From an uncultured Pelagibacteraceae bacterium (lineage in GTDB: Bacteria > Pseudomonadota > Alphaproteobacteria > Pelagibacterales > Pelagibacteraceae): a DNA stretch of 64,000 nucleotides. The notes beneath the pieces are model-generated. The model made no database searches and was not told where the DNA came from. It saw only the letters and a program-made list of their open reading frames with translations. Every line of letters begins with the position of its first letter. The first letter of the stretch is position 1. The DNA is taken from contig CACBFJ010000002.1 in assembly GCA_902538495.1 (NCBI GenBank), forward strand, positions 1 to 64,000. Direction: 5' to 3'. The position numbers were made by a program, and so were the translations under genes. This document shows positions 42,602 through 55,069 of this stretch, piece by piece.

Positions 42602-43866
42602 AGATTGAACAAATCTTTATTTTTCCATTTTATTATCACTTCAGCTCCACTTCTTGTTTGAGAATTCCAACAATTAACAGTGGCAAAATTTTTTTCTAAT
42701 AAAGTCTTTCCTATAAATAATCCTAAACCTAATCCACTATTTTTATCAGATGATTTTAAATAAGGTTCTCCTATTTTTGAGAGAATGTCAGTTGGATATC
42801 CCTCACCATCATCCTCAATGGTCACAATAGTATTTTCGGTATTTGATTTTAAGTTTATATAAATTTTACTTTTGCAAAATTTATTTGCATTACCTATGAA
42901 ATTTCTAAGACCATAAACTATTTCAATTGATTTGGTTATTTTTTTTGAGTACGCGTCTTGCTCAAAATTAAAATTAAACTGATTTTTACTAGTTTCTTTG
43001 AAAGAAGATATTATCTCTTTAAGATAATCTCTCATAGTCGAATCTTCATCAATAAAATTATCCTCTACATCAGGATTTAGTGATAGCTTTTTTAAAATTT
43101 GATTACATCTCTCGACCTGACTTGAGAGTAATTGAATATCCTGAATTACATCTTTTTGATTTTTTAATTGTTTTGTTAATTCTTGCGAAATTATTTTAAT
43201 TGTCGATAAAGGTGTTCCAAGAGAATGGGCTGCTGCTGCTGCTTGACCTCCTAAAGATAGCATTTCGTGTTCTTTTGCCATGATTTCTTCCATTTTGTTT
43301 AAAGCTTCTTTTCTTAATCTTGACTCTCTTCCAAAGATTATTGCAAAATAATTTAAAAATATTAATGCTATAATCAAAGAAATAGGTATTGAATAATAAA
43401 TATAGTCACTTATGTGAAAGTGGCTAGCTAATGGATATGGTAACTCACTTGCATAAAATGTGAGAAAGACGATTATAATACAAGTTATCAAAACTATAAA
43501 CAAGTTAGTTTTTAATCCAAGATTAGTTGAAGCAAAAATACTTGGTATAATTAAAAAGATTATAAAAGGATTTTTTGCACCTCCAGTTAAATAAATCAAA
43601 ACAGTTAATTGAATAATATCAAAAAGTAAAAATAGTAAAGCTAACCTATCTGATAGTTGAGTTTTTTTATAAATAAAGATTAAATATAGATTGCTTAATA
43701 TCCCAAAAAAAATTGCTAAATTGGCAAGAAAAAAATCAAATTTAAAACCAAAATAAAAATGAACTAAGTAAACAGAGATTAATTGACCAATTATTCCAAT
43801 CCATCTTAAATTTATATATGTAGACTTTTTAAGAGAATAATACTTTGAGTCCTCAAAGAACTTCAT
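42598..43866 (-). CDS. RegB/PrrB-like redox sensor histidine kinase
   Basis: 422 aa with about six transmembrane helices in residues 20-180. The quinone-site motif GGAKNPF (95-101) is present. The H-box is [12 protein letters not shown] with phospho-acceptor His214. The redox-type Cys is in [10 protein letters not shown] (Cys254), then N-box [12 protein letters not shown] and G-boxes DDGEGY and GLGLGLFIG. This matches RegB, which senses ubiquinone pool and thiol state and signals to RegA for energy metabolism genes. No response regulator is adjacent. Gap to gyrB is 2 nt. Confidence 0.87.
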   Translation of the reverse strand: MKFFEDSKYYSLKKSTYINLRWIGIIGQLISVYLVHFYFGFKFDFFLANLAIFFGILSNLYLIFIYKKTQLSDRLALLFLLFDIIQLTVLIYLTGGAKNPFIIFLIIPSIFASTNLGLKTNLFIVLITCIIIVFLTFYASELPYPLASHFHISDYIYYSIPISLIIALIFLNYFAIIFGRESRLRKEALNKMEEIMAKEHEMLSLGGQAAAAAHSLGTPLSTIKIISQELTKQLKNQKDVIQDIQLLSSQVERCNQILKKLSLNPDVEDNFIDEDSTMRDYLKEIISSFKETSKNQFNFNFEQDAYSKKITKSIEIVYGLRNFIGNANKFCKSKIYINLKSNTENTIVTIEDDGEGYPTDILSKIGEPYLKSSDKNSGLGLGLFIGKTLLEKNFATVNCWNSQTRSGAEVIIKWKNKDLFNL

Positions 43867-43868
43867 TT

Positions 43869-45914
<2,046 letters not shown>

Positions 45915-45933
45915 TTATATTTCGGAAAATAAT

Positions 45934-45963
45934 ACTATAACATTTTTTTAATAAATTTGTTCA
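45934..45963 (-). promoter_or_regulatory. Possible gyrB promoter
   Basis: Minus strand TGAACA, 18-nt spacer, then TATAGT, about 22 nt before the gyrB ATG. It is a reasonable but unproven match. Confidence 0.35.
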
Positions 45964-46025
45964 CTTATAATATTTCACTTTAATTTAAATGACTGAATTA
46001 AGCCTGAAAATATTGATCTTTTTAA

Positions 46026-46115
46026 TGGCGGAGAGAATGGGATTCGAACCCATGATAGAGTTTCCTCTATACACGCTTTCCAAGCGTGCGCCTTCAACCG
46101 CTCGGCCACCTCTCC
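46026..46115 (-). tRNA. tRNA-Ser (GGA), CCA encoded
   Basis: Class II tRNA of 90 nt including CCA. Acceptor GGAGAGG, D-arm TGGCCGAGCGGTTGAAGGC, anticodon stem CACGC/GCGTG with loop TTGGAAA, so the anticodon is GGA. Long variable arm TATAGAGGAAACTCTA, T-arm GGG-TTCGAAT-CCC, G73, CCA. It lies upstream of gyrB on the same strand and next to a small variable gene patch. Confidence 0.95.
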
Positions 46116-46128
46116 ATATAATAATAGA

Positions 46129-46156
46129 TTTATAATCTAATAGTTATTAAAAACAA
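46129..46156 (-). promoter_or_regulatory. Possible tRNA-Ser promoter
   Basis: Minus strand TTGTTT, 16-nt spacer, then TATAAA, 13 nt before the tRNA 5' end. Fits a stable-RNA promoter but is in AT-rich sequence. Confidence 0.4.
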
Positions 46157-46177
46157 AATTGATTATATTAATTACAT

Positions 46178-46636
46178 ATGTATTTAATTTCACACCGAGA
46201 AAATATTAATAATATTGAAAAGGACAGAGAAAATAGCCCTGATTATATTAATTGGAATAGTTCAAAAGCATTTTATGATTTTAACTCAAAAAATTTAGAT
46301 GGTGCAATTTTAACTTTTGAGGCAATCCATCCAAAATGGTCTTATGCAAAGTGTAATAAAGAAGGATTTGTAACAGAAGTTGCAGAGAAAAAAGTTATTT
46401 CAAAGAATGCAACTGTTGGGGTCTATTATTGGAAACACGGTTCAGATTACGTCAAGTCTGCTGAGGAAATGATTAAAAAGAATATCAGAGTCAATAACAA
46501 ATTTTATGTCTGTCCAGTTTATAATGAATTTCTAATGAAAAATAATAAAATAAAGATTTATAAAGTAGATAAAATGTGGGGGCTGGGAACTCCTGAAGAT
46601 TTAAATAACTTTATTAGAAAAATGAAGTTTGAGTAA
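46178..46636 (+). pseudogene. N-terminally truncated sugar nucleotidyltransferase
   Basis: 152-aa frame matching only the C-terminal part of a GlmU/RmlA-like nucleotidyltransferase (about 240 aa when whole). Recognisable pieces: DGAILTFEAIHPKWSYAKCN, GFVTEVAEKKVISKNATVG, YYWKHGSDYVKSAEEMI, NNKFYVCPVYNEF and KMWGLGTPEDLNNF. The N-terminal nucleotide-binding GxGxRF-type loop and signature Lys are missing, and an in-frame TAA lies 9 nt before the ATG. Residues 1-18 do not look homologous. It lies 62 nt from tRNA-Ser. Probably a remnant; a short functional protein is less likely. Confidence 0.7.
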
Positions 46637-46673
46637 AATAATTTTTACCATGTTAAACTATAATATTTGAATA

Positions 46674-47699
46674 TTGAAAAAAATAATTCTTTATAATCTC
46701 TTTTTTATTGCTTTGCTCATAATTGTAATTGAATTAATTTTTGGGTATTGGTTCAACGAAAATAATTTTGGTATTCATATGAGAAAACATAGAAACCAAC
46801 ATGAAATTTATAAAGTAAAAATTTACGATCAAAATTACAGATTTGTTTATAGAAGAAATTTTTATGGTTTTAGAGGTAAAGAATTTACTAACTTATCAAA
46901 AATAAAATATGTTTTTTTAGGTGGAAGCACTGGTAATGAAAGATTTCTCCCAGAAGAACTTACTATTGTGGGAAAATTAAATTCGAAACTAAAAAATAAT
47001 AATTACAAAAAAATTCATATTTATAATGCCTCTGTTGATGGTAAAACTTTAAGAGGTCACGCTAATGATTTCAAACATTGGTTTACAAAATTAGAGAATT
47101 TTAAACCAGAATATTTCATAATTTACACAGGAATAAACGATAGCGTTTTAGGTCAAGATTTAAAATACGATTTAACATTTGGAATAAAAAATTACAGAAA
47201 AATTGTAGATTATATATCAAATAATAGTATCTTTATTGAGTTGTTAAATAAAATAATTTGGAAATATTCTAATTCAGTTCAGATTGAATATGAAATCAAT
47301 AACTCAGACAATATTTATGAAAATAATTTTAACTACATAAATTATGTTAAGGCAAAAAAAATCCATAATGTTTATGAATTAAAGAATAAATATCCAATAC
47401 TTTACCAAAGATACGGTGAAAGATTAAATAATATTACCAAACAATCTTATAAGTTTAATTCAAAGATAATCTTTATAACTCAAATAAAATATAATGGTTT
47501 AGAAGATGAAAAGTTATTTTTGCTTAATGAAATGACAAAAAAATTTTCGAAAAAAAATAATATCAAAGTTATAAAGTTAGATGAAATATATAATGGTGAA
47601 ATAAATGATTTTTATGACCCTGTTCATACATCAGAGTATGGATCGAATAAAATATCAAATATAATTTTTTCAGAACTTACAAAGATTATCTTTCCTTAA
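46674..47699 (+). CDS. Membrane-anchored SGNH-hydrolase-like protein
   Basis: 341 aa, start TTG at 46674. An N-terminal transmembrane anchor (LYNLFFIALLIIVIELIFGY), then a periplasmic SGNH fold: block I VFLGGSTGNERF (Ser nucleophile), block III YTGINDSVLG (GxND), block V DPVHTSEYG (Asp and His). Likely an esterase or deacetylase acting on envelope polysaccharide or lipid. It sits in the tRNA-Ser-side patch with a broken nucleotidyltransferase and a GT17-like gene. The substrate is not predictable. Confidence 0.78.
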   Translation: MKKIILYNLFFIALLIIVIELIFGYWFNENNFGIHMRKHRNQHEIYKVKIYDQNYRFVYRRNFYGFRGKEFTNLSKIKYVFLGGSTGNERFLPEELTIVGKLNSKLKNNNYKKIHIYNASVDGKTLRGHANDFKHWFTKLENFKPEYFIIYTGINDSVLGQDLKYDLTFGIKNYRKIVDYISNNSIFIELLNKIIWKYSNSVQIEYEINNSDNIYENNFNYINYVKAKKIHNVYELKNKYPILYQRYGERLNNITKQSYKFNSKIIFITQIKYNGLEDEKLFLLNEMTKKFSKKNNIKVIKLDEIYNGEINDFYDPVHTSEYGSNKISNIIFSELTKIIFP

Positions 47700-47736
47700 A
47701 CTTTTTAAACACTAAAAAATTTCTCTTAATATTTTG

Positions 47737-48558
47737 TTATATTAAATATTTTTTATATTTTTCTTTATTTAAAATAACTTCATCAGGTAATTTCAAAAAA
47801 TCAAACTTACTATATTTTTCTCCACCCACTAACTCTAATTGGTTTTGTATAATTTTCTTTAAATCAGATTGAGTATATGTATTTAATTTTTCCTCTGTGT
47901 ACCCAATTGATCGATTTTTAAATTCATTAAATAAAGTTTCCTCATCACCTAAAAATCTAAAATGCCAACCAGCATTCATAATAAAATCTAATTTAGGTTT
48001 ATCAAAACGCCACCAACCATATTTTTTAGATTTTATATTTCTTATTTTCTGGGCTGTAGTAAAATTTTTTAGATAAAGCATTTTTGTACCACCCCACAAA
48101 CCATCTCCATAGTCGTATTCAAAACCCATACATCTTAAGTTCAAATGAAAATATAACATGTATTGCTTAAATACAGTGATATTACCTCTAAATTTTGAAA
48201 AAAAATTATAATTAGGAATTTCATCTACATCAGAAATTAATAAAATATCATTACTTGATGTCTTCAATTTCTCTAAAGCAAAACCAATCCCATTTCGGGT
48301 ATGGTAATCATAAATGAAATGATCAATTTTTTTTTTATCTTCAATAGGGGGGTAATCATCAATTATGTGATGGACTATTTTATTTTCAAATTTTTTAAAT
48401 TCAGACTTATTTTCTTCAAAATAAAGTTTTTTATCTTTTCCTTGGTGCGATTTAGTACCTTCTACCAATACAAATTTATCGACTGAATTATTAAGATAAT
48501 TTAACCTTAAATCTAATAGTTCAATCTCATTAAAAAAAGGGAAGGTATCAATTATCAT
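47737..48558 (-). CDS. Glycosyltransferase family 17-like protein
   Basis: 273 aa, begins MIIDTFPFFNEIELLDLRL, the family 17 signature (N-acetylglucosaminyltransferase-like, also found in bacterial surface clusters). Further marks: FVLVEGTKSHQGK, the DxD-type motif in LISDVDEIPN, and GWHFRFLG. Soluble, cytoplasmic. Convergent with the SGNH gene (37-nt gap) and 14 nt upstream of lepA on the same strand. Confidence 0.82.
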   Translation of the reverse strand: MIIDTFPFFNEIELLDLRLNYLNNSVDKFVLVEGTKSHQGKDKKLYFEENKSEFKKFENKIVHHIIDDYPPIEDKKKIDHFIYDYHTRNGIGFALEKLKTSSNDILLISDVDEIPNYNFFSKFRGNITVFKQYMLYFHLNLRCMGFEYDYGDGLWGGTKMLYLKNFTTAQKIRNIKSKKYGWWRFDKPKLDFIMNAGWHFRFLGDEETLFNEFKNRSIGYTEEKLNTYTQSDLKKIIQNQLELVGGEKYSKFDFLKLPDEVILNKEKYKKYLI

Positions 48559-48572
48559 TTAAATTTAATTAT

Positions 48573-50381
48573 CTATTTTTCTTTATTTATTTTTAATACG
48601 CCGATGAATGCCTCTTGTGGAATTTCAACCCTACCAAATTGTTTTGATCTAGCTTTTCCTTTTTTCTGTTTTTCTAAAAGTTTTCTTTTTCTATCAGTTG
48701 CTCCTCCACCATGAATTTTAGTTAAAACATCTTTTTTGAATCCCTTTATTGTCTCTCTTGCAATAACTTTTCCTCCTATTGCGGCTTGGACAGGAATCAT
48801 AAAATTATGTCTAGGAATTAAATCCTTTAATTTTTCACATACTTCCCGACCTGTTTTTTGAGCAAAATCTTTGTGGATCATCATTGCTAGAGCATCGACT
48901 GGTTCACTATTAACCAATATACCAAGTTTTACTAAATCACCCTCTCTGTGCTCAAGTATTTCATAATCAAAACTTGCATATCCACTTGTCATGGATTTAA
49001 TTCGATCATTAAAATCAAAAACTACCTCATTTAATGGTAGTTCATAAGAAATTACGGCCCTATTACCCGAGTAGCTAAGATTTGTTTGAATTCCTCTTTT
49101 ATCCTGACACAATTTTATTATAGAGCCCAAATAATTATCTGGAGTAATTATAGTAGCTTTAATCCATGGTTCTTCTATCGATTGAATAAATGTTGGATCA
49201 GGTAAACTTGAAGGATTTTGTAAATCTTTAATTTCTCCATTATTAAGTTTTACTTTATAAACAACACCTGGCGTAGTTGTTAACAAGTTAACATCGAACT
49301 CCCTCTCTAACCTCTCTGTTATTATTTCAAGGTGCAATAGTCCAAGAAAACCACATCTAAAACCTAAACCTAAAGCCGATGAAGATTCTGCCTCATAAGA
49401 AAAGCTAGCATCATTTAGTTGTAACTTTGCCAAGCCATCTTTTAATTTTTGATACTCGGAGCTATCAACAGGAAATAAACCACAAAAAACAACCGGTTTA
49501 CTTGGTTTAAAACCTGGCAAAGCTTCAACCATTGGTTTTGAAGCATCACAAATTGTATCTCCAACTTTCGTATCTGATAAAACTTTAATTCCAGTGATTA
49601 TAAATCCAATTTCTCCAGAATTAAGTTCACTTACATCTTTTGGTTTAGGTGTAAATAAACCTACTTTTTCAACAATATAATCTTGATTAGTTGAAAGCAT
49701 TTTTATTTTCATATTTTTAATAATTTTTCCATTAATAACTCTAATTAAAATTACAACTCCAAGGTAAGTGTCATACCAACTATCTACTAGCAGACACTTT
49801 AAATCTTGATTTAAATTACCCTTTGGTCCAGGTAGCTGATTGACTATTTGTTCCAATATGTCATCTATACCTTCACCTGTTTTACCAGAACAAGGAATAG
49901 CGTTTTCAGTTTCAATACCAATCACATCCTCTATTTGTTTTTTTGTCCTATCTAAATCTGATGCCGGTAAATCAATTTTATTTAATACAGGTATAATTTC
50001 ATGATTTATATCCATAGCTTGATACACATTTGCTAATGTCTGCGCTTCTACACCCTGTGTACTATCAACAATAAGTATAGAGCCTTCACAAGCATATAAA
50101 GATCTACTTACCTCATAACTAAAGTCTACATGACCAGGTGTATCTATTATGTTCAAAATATATTCTTTACCATTTTTAGATTTGTAATTAAGTTTCACCG
50201 TTTGAGCTTTGATAGTTATTCCTCTTTCTCGCTCAATCTCCATTGAATCTAATACTTGAGCTTTCATCTCTCTTTCTGTTAGTCCTCCACATCTGTGAAT
50301 TATTCTATCTGCTATTGTAGATTTGCCATGATCTATATGCGCGATTATTGCAAAATTTCTTATATGATCAATTGTGTTCAT
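48573..50381 (-). CDS. lepA: Elongation factor 4 (LepA)
   Basis: Ribosome-bound translational GTPase, 602 aa. G-motifs: [31 protein letters not shown], and SGKTGEG. The C-terminal LepA-specific end [20 protein letters not shown] and [18 protein letters not shown] are present. It is cleanly conserved. It follows pheT by 5 nt. Confidence 0.97.
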   Translation of the reverse strand: MNTIDHIRNFAIIAHIDHGKSTIADRIIHRCGGLTEREMKAQVLDSMEIERERGITIKAQTVKLNYKSKNGKEYILNIIDTPGHVDFSYEVSRSLYACEGSILIVDSTQGVEAQTLANVYQAMDINHEIIPVLNKIDLPASDLDRTKKQIEDVIGIETENAIPCSGKTGEGIDDILEQIVNQLPGPKGNLNQDLKCLLVDSWYDTYLGVVILIRVINGKIIKNMKIKMLSTNQDYIVEKVGLFTPKPKDVSELNSGEIGFIITGIKVLSDTKVGDTICDASKPMVEALPGFKPSKPVVFCGLFPVDSSEYQKLKDGLAKLQLNDASFSYEAESSSALGLGFRCGFLGLLHLEIITERLEREFDVNLLTTTPGVVYKVKLNNGEIKDLQNPSSLPDPTFIQSIEEPWIKATIITPDNYLGSIIKLCQDKRGIQTNLSYSGNRAVISYELPLNEVVFDFNDRIKSMTSGYASFDYEILEHREGDLVKLGILVNSEPVDALAMMIHKDFAQKTGREVCEKLKDLIPRHNFMIPVQAAIGGKVIARETIKGFKKDVLTKIHGGGATDRKRKLLEKQKKGKARSKQFGRVEIPQEAFIGVLKINKEK

Positions 50382-50386
50382 TTTTT

Positions 50387-52792
50387 TTAAGAACGGATTT
50401 TTGCACCAGTTTTATTTTCTACTGTTTCAATAATTAATTTATTAATATTTTCTAAATCATTATCATTTAATGTTTTCTCTGTAGATTGGATCGTAACACT
50501 TATTGCTATCGATTTTTGATTCTTTGGAATATTATCGCCCTCATAAACATCAAAAACTCTAATATTGCTTATTAAATTTTGGTCTACACTTGCAATAGCA
50601 TTAATTAGGTCTTGCGCATTAACATCTTTGTTTATGATAAATGCAAAATCTCTTTCAGACTTTTGATAATCTGAAACATTAAATTTATTTTTTTGATCAT
50701 TTAAGGTTTTTGCTGATAATTCCAAATTATCTAAAAAAATTTCAAAACCTACTAAAGACTCTGTTTTCATATCAATTTTTTTGGTTATGCTCGGGTGAAT
50801 TTCTCCAAAATAAGCTGCTACTAAGTCTGTGTCTTTTTTTAAAAATAATCTTCCAGATTTACCAGGATGATAATAATTTGGAGTTTTGTTGTCTATAAAA
50901 AATTCTTCTGATTTATACCCTGCCTCAATTAAAGTTTGAACTACATCCTTTTTGACATCAAAGACATCAACATTTCTCTCTTTTTCAATCCAAGAAAATC
51001 TTGATTTTTTTCCTGATGACAAACCACATACCACTGTATTTTGTTCGCCAGGCTTAGAACCAGTAAAAGTTGGGCCAATTTCATAAATTGATAAATCCTT
51101 AAAACCTCTATCAAGATTTTTATTCATATATATTATCAAGTTTGAGAATATTGAATTTCTCAAAACATCTAATTCTGTACTTATTGGATTTACAATCTTA
51201 ATTTCTTTCTTAGTGTCTCTGAAATAATTATTGTAATTTGAGTCTGTAAATGACCAAGTGATTGCTTCTAGATAACCTTTTGACGCAATTGATCTCTGTA
51301 AAAAATGAAATAATTTTTGGGATTTATTTAAAGTAGACTTCTTTCTTTCCTTGATTGGATCTATAATCCTTATTTTGTTGTAACCACATATTCTTACCAA
51401 TTCTTCAACAATATCTATTTCTTGCGTAATATCAGGTCTCCACGATGGAACAGTCAATTCAAAAAAATTTTTTTTCTTTTTAAATTTGAAACCAAGATTT
51501 TCTAAAATTTTAAAAATTTCATTATTAGAAATTTTAAAACCTGCTATTTTTTCAATTAAATTTATATCAAATTTAATTATTTTTGTTTTATGAGTTTCAA
51601 TTTTTTGAATATCAAATTTACTGATTTTACCACCACAAATTTCTTTGATTAATATTGCAGCTTTATTTAAGCCATCCTCAATTGATAATGGATCAATTCC
51701 TCTTTCAAATCTAAACTTTGCATCAGTATCAAGATTCAATTTTTTTGCCGTAGTCCTTATGGATCCAGGTTTAAAATAAGCTGACTCTAATAATATATTC
51801 TTTGTATCTAATTCTGTTCCTGATCTTGTTCCACCAATAATTCCGCCCAGTCCTAAAACACCTTTGTGGTCAGTGATTACACACATTCCGTCTTCCAGCT
51901 TGTAATCCTTATTATCTAAAGCAGTAAATTTTTCTCCTGATTTTGAATTTCGAACAATAATACCCTTTTCGATTTTATCAGCATCATAAGCATGTAACGG
52001 GCGATTGAGATCGAACATTACATAATTTGTAATATCAACTATTGCAGAAATTGGTTTTTGGCCTATTGAAATCAATTTGTCCTTAAGCCATTGAGGACTT
52101 TCAGTATTCTTTACATCAGTAATAAGGCAACTACCAAATATGCTACATCCCTGATTTTTTTCTTTTTTTATTTTTACTTTTAAAGATTGTCTATTATTTG
52201 GTTTAATTTTTTTTTTTTTGAAATCAATCAATTTTCCAAAGCCTGAAGCGGCCAGATCTCTTGCAATTCCTCTTATGCCAAGACAATCTGGTCTATTAGG
52301 TGTTATAGATAAATCAATCAAATTAGATTTTGATTTTAAAAAATAACTTTTGCCGATATTTTTTTTGTATCCTGATGATAGTTCAATTATACCATCACTC
52401 TCGTCAGATAAATTTAATTCAGACTCTGAGCAAAGCATTCCATAAGAAGTAACTCCTCTTATTTTAGCCACAACCAGCTTTGTTTTAGTTTTTGGGATAA
52501 TTGATCCTGGAGATGCATATACTGTAATTAGTCCCTCCACTGCATTGGCAGCCCCACATACGACTTTTTTAAATTCTTTTTCTCCGACATCAACATCGCA
52601 AACTTTTAGTCGATCCGCATTTGGGTGCTTTATTGTTTTAATAATTTTAGCAACTTTAAAAAGTTCTTTATCTGAAGAAAGATTTTGTACTCCTTCTACC
52701 TCTAATCCAACATTGGTAAGTTGCTCTAAAAGATTTTTTTCTTTTAAATTTGTTTTTAAATGATCTTTGAGCCAGTCAAACGTAATTTTCAT
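50387..52792 (-). CDS. pheT: Phenylalanyl-tRNA synthetase beta subunit
   Basis: 801 aa. N-terminal tRNA-binding OB domain ([25 protein letters not shown]), B3/4 editing domain ([37 protein letters not shown]), B5 ([15 protein letters not shown] and FRFERGIDP), and a C-terminal ferredoxin-fold anticodon domain ([14 protein letters not shown]). It works as the alpha2-beta2 enzyme with pheS, with which it overlaps by 4 nt. Confidence 0.96.
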   Translation of the reverse strand: MKITFDWLKDHLKTNLKEKNLLEQLTNVGLEVEGVQNLSSDKELFKVAKIIKTIKHPNADRLKVCDVDVGEKEFKKVVCGAANAVEGLITVYASPGSIIPKTKTKLVVAKIRGVTSYGMLCSESELNLSDESDGIIELSSGYKKNIGKSYFLKSKSNLIDLSITPNRPDCLGIRGIARDLAASGFGKLIDFKKKKIKPNNRQSLKVKIKKEKNQGCSIFGSCLITDVKNTESPQWLKDKLISIGQKPISAIVDITNYVMFDLNRPLHAYDADKIEKGIIVRNSKSGEKFTALDNKDYKLEDGMCVITDHKGVLGLGGIIGGTRSGTELDTKNILLESAYFKPGSIRTTAKKLNLDTDAKFRFERGIDPLSIEDGLNKAAILIKEICGGKISKFDIQKIETHKTKIIKFDINLIEKIAGFKISNNEIFKILENLGFKFKKKKNFFELTVPSWRPDITQEIDIVEELVRICGYNKIRIIDPIKERKKSTLNKSQKLFHFLQRSIASKGYLEAITWSFTDSNYNNYFRDTKKEIKIVNPISTELDVLRNSIFSNLIIYMNKNLDRGFKDLSIYEIGPTFTGSKPGEQNTVVCGLSSGKKSRFSWIEKERNVDVFDVKKDVVQTLIEAGYKSEEFFIDNKTPNYYHPGKSGRLFLKKDTDLVAAYFGEIHPSITKKIDMKTESLVGFEIFLDNLELSAKTLNDQKNKFNVSDYQKSERDFAFIINKDVNAQDLINAIASVDQNLISNIRVFDVYEGDNIPKNQKSIAISVTIQSTEKTLNDNDLENINKLIIETVENKTGAKIRS

Positions 52793-53856
52793 CTACTCAA
52801 GCCTCTATAATTTGTTGGTACATCCAAAGGGTCAAATCCGAAATGATTTAACCATCTATAGTCACAATCGAAAAAAGCTCTTAAATCATTAATTCCATAC
52901 TTTAACATAGCCAACCTATCAATGCCCATCCCAAATGCGTATCCTTGAAACTTTATTGGATCTACCTTAACATTTCTTAAAACATTTGGATGCACCATCC
53001 CACACCCCAAAATCTCAAGCCATTTATCTCCTTCACCAATTACTATTTTGCCATCCTTCATCTCGTATCCTATGTCAACTTCAGCAGACGGCTCTGTGAA
53101 AGGAAAATGACTTGGTCTAAATCTCATTTTAATTTTATCTAATTCAAAAAATTCCTTAATAAAATAATTTAGACATCCTTTTAAATGTCCCATATTAATA
53201 TCTTTGTCTATATGAAGACCTTCAACCTGGTGAAACATAGGTGCGTGTGTTTGATCGCTATCAGACCTATATGTTCTGCCAGGAGCTATTATTTTAAACG
53301 GTGGTTTGTCTTTTAACATTGTTCTAATTTGAACTGGAGAAGTATGAGTACGTAATAATCTTTTTTTTTTTTCATCAAGATAAAATGTATCGTGCATATC
53401 TCTAGCTGGATGATTTTCTGGAGTATTGAGTGCAGTAAAATTATTATATTCACTCTCAACATCTGGACCTTCTTCAACGCTAAAACCAATTTCTGAAAAA
53501 ATTGAGGATATTTCATCTATTGTTTGTGACACAGGATGAATTTTGCCTCTTACAAATGGTCTCTCAGGCAGAGTAATATCAATTTTTTCTTTTTGTAACT
53601 TTTCTCTAATTTCCTCGTTTTCAATTTCTTTTATTTTCAAATTAATTAAATCTTGTAATTCATCTTTAATAATATTCAGTTCAGAGGCAAATTTTTTTCT
53701 CTCAGTTTCTGCAATGGTTCCTATCTTTTTGAATTGCAATGAAATTAATCCATTCTTACCAAATAAATCAGATTTAATTTGATTTACCTCTGACAAGTTT
53801 AATTTACTTTTCAGTTTCGAAAGAAGTTCATCTTTTATTTTTTTAAGATCTGACAT
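52789..53856 (-). CDS. pheS: Phenylalanyl-tRNA synthetase alpha subunit
   Basis: 355-aa catalytic subunit, class II. N-terminal coiled coil (residues 1-85), then [21 protein letters not shown]-type segment, motif 2 [21 protein letters not shown] and motif 3 [16 protein letters not shown]. Gene order rplT-pheS-pheT is common. 43 nt separate it from rplT. Confidence 0.96.
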   Translation of the reverse strand: MSDLKKIKDELLSKLKSKLNLSEVNQIKSDLFGKNGLISLQFKKIGTIAETERKKFASELNIIKDELQDLINLKIKEIENEEIREKLQKEKIDITLPERPFVRGKIHPVSQTIDEISSIFSEIGFSVEEGPDVESEYNNFTALNTPENHPARDMHDTFYLDEKKKRLLRTHTSPVQIRTMLKDKPPFKIIAPGRTYRSDSDQTHAPMFHQVEGLHIDKDINMGHLKGCLNYFIKEFFELDKIKMRFRPSHFPFTEPSAEVDIGYEMKDGKIVIGEGDKWLEILGCGMVHPNVLRNVKVDPIKFQGYAFGMGIDRLAMLKYGINDLRAFFDCDYRWLNHFGFDPLDVPTNYRGLSR

Positions 53857-53899
53857 TTTTACAGATTATTTCTTCAGTGAAATAAAACAATAGTGAAGA

Positions 53900-54256
53900 T
53901 TAATTTAGTGCAGATTGTGCTTTTTGAACAATAGTTTTAAAGGCTTCTGGACTATCATAAGCTATCTCAGCAAGTATTTTTCTATCAATTTTAATTCCAC
54001 ATTTATTTAGGCCATTAATAAATTTGGAATAAGTTAATCCTTCAGCTCTTACACCTGCATTAATTCTTTGTATCCATAAAGATTTAAAATCTCTTTTTTT
54101 ATTTCTTCTGTCTCTGTAAGCATATTGCATTGCCTTTTCCATGGCTTGTTTTGCGACCCTAATAGTATTTTTTCTTCGACCCCACTGACCTTTAACAGCT
54201 TTTAAAACTTTTTTATGTTTTGCTCTACTTGTAACACCTCTTTTTACTCTAGCCAT
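53900..54256 (-). CDS. rplT: 50S ribosomal protein L20
   Basis: 118 aa: [50 protein letters not shown]. It binds 23S rRNA and in other bacteria represses its own operon. Part of thrS-infC-rpmI-rplT, with a 1-nt gap to rpmI. Confidence 0.97.
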   Translation of the reverse strand: MARVKRGVTSRAKHKKVLKAVKGQWGRRKNTIRVAKQAMEKAMQYAYRDRRNKKRDFKSLWIQRINAGVRAEGLTYSKFINGLNKCGIKIDRKILAEIAYDSPEAFKTIVQKAQSALN

Positions 54257-54257
54257 T

Positions 54258-54464
54258 TTAACCTCTTAAACTATAAGGCATATACGACTTAACAATTTTT
54301 CCATCTTGTTTTGACATTGTGGTAGTGCCTCTTAATTTTCTTATTTGTGAATTAGTTCTCTTAATCATTCCATGTCTTTTGCCAGCCTGGGCCATGATAA
54401 CTTTTCCTCTGGCTGATATCTTAAACCTTTTTTTTGCTGAGCTTTTGGTTTTTAATTTCGGCAT
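54258..54464 (-). CDS. rpmI: 50S ribosomal protein L35
   Basis: 68 aa: [38 protein letters not shown] and a final YMPYSLRG. Standard length, lying between infC (53-nt gap) and rplT. Confidence 0.97.
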   Translation of the reverse strand: MPKLKTKSSAKKRFKISARGKVIMAQAGKRHGMIKRTNSQIRKLRGTTTMSKQDGKIVKSYMPYSLRG

Positions 54465-54517
54465 AATTGAGCGAGGTTATACATACAAAGAAATAAATTT
54501 ACAACCTATATTAAGGC

Positions 54518-55063
54518 TTATAAAGGCTGGATTACCATAATCATTTGTTTACCATCAAACTTTGGATGTAATTCTATTTTGCCAATATCTTTCATATCCT
54601 CTTTAATTTTAGCCATAAGTTCATTTCCAAGGTGGGAGTGTTGAAGTTCTCTACCTTTAAATCTTATTGTAAATTTTACTTTATCACCTTTAGCAATAAA
54701 TTTTTTTGCATTTTTTACTTTGAATTCATAATCATGGGTCTCTGTAACAGGTCGCATCTTTATTTCTTTCAATGAGACTATTTTTTGCTTTTTCTTTGCA
54801 AGGTTTGCTTTTTTTTGCGCATCATATTTAAACTTTCCCATATCCATAATTTTACAAACAGGTGGATTAGCATTGGGAGATATTTCTATAAGATCTAATC
54901 CCTCTCTCTTAGCGATTGTAATTGCCTCATTTGTATTCAAAATACCTAAATTATTTCCATCATTTGCAATAACCTGAACTTCGGGTGATGAAATTCTATT
55001 ATTAAATCTCGGGCCACGATCTTTAGTTCTTTTTTGGAAATAATTTTGTTTGATGTCTGCCAC
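54518..55063 (-). CDS. infC: Translation initiation factor IF-3
   Basis: 181 aa. N-domain NNRISSPEVQVIANDGNNLG, linker KIMDMGKFKYDAQKKANLAK, C-domain IKMRPVTETHDYEFKVKNA and FRGRELQHSHLG. The start appears to be GTG at 55063 (no ATG fits before the conserved region). Non-ATG starts are typical of infC, where they can serve IF-3 discrimination and autoregulation. It is 6 nt downstream of thrS. Confidence 0.96.
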   Translation of the reverse strand: MADIKQNYFQKRTKDRGPRFNNRISSPEVQVIANDGNNLGILNTNEAITIAKREGLDLIEISPNANPPVCKIMDMGKFKYDAQKKANLAKKKQKIVSLKEIKMRPVTETHDYEFKVKNAKKFIAKGDKVKFTIRFKGRELQHSHLGNELMAKIKEDMKDIGKIELHPKFDGKQMIMVIQPL

Positions 55064-55069
55064 TAAATT

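Noticed and set aside
53857-53899. Terminator between rplT and pheS
   Set aside because: Only short imperfect CTTCA/TGAAG complementarity without a T tract; the genes are likely cotranscribed.
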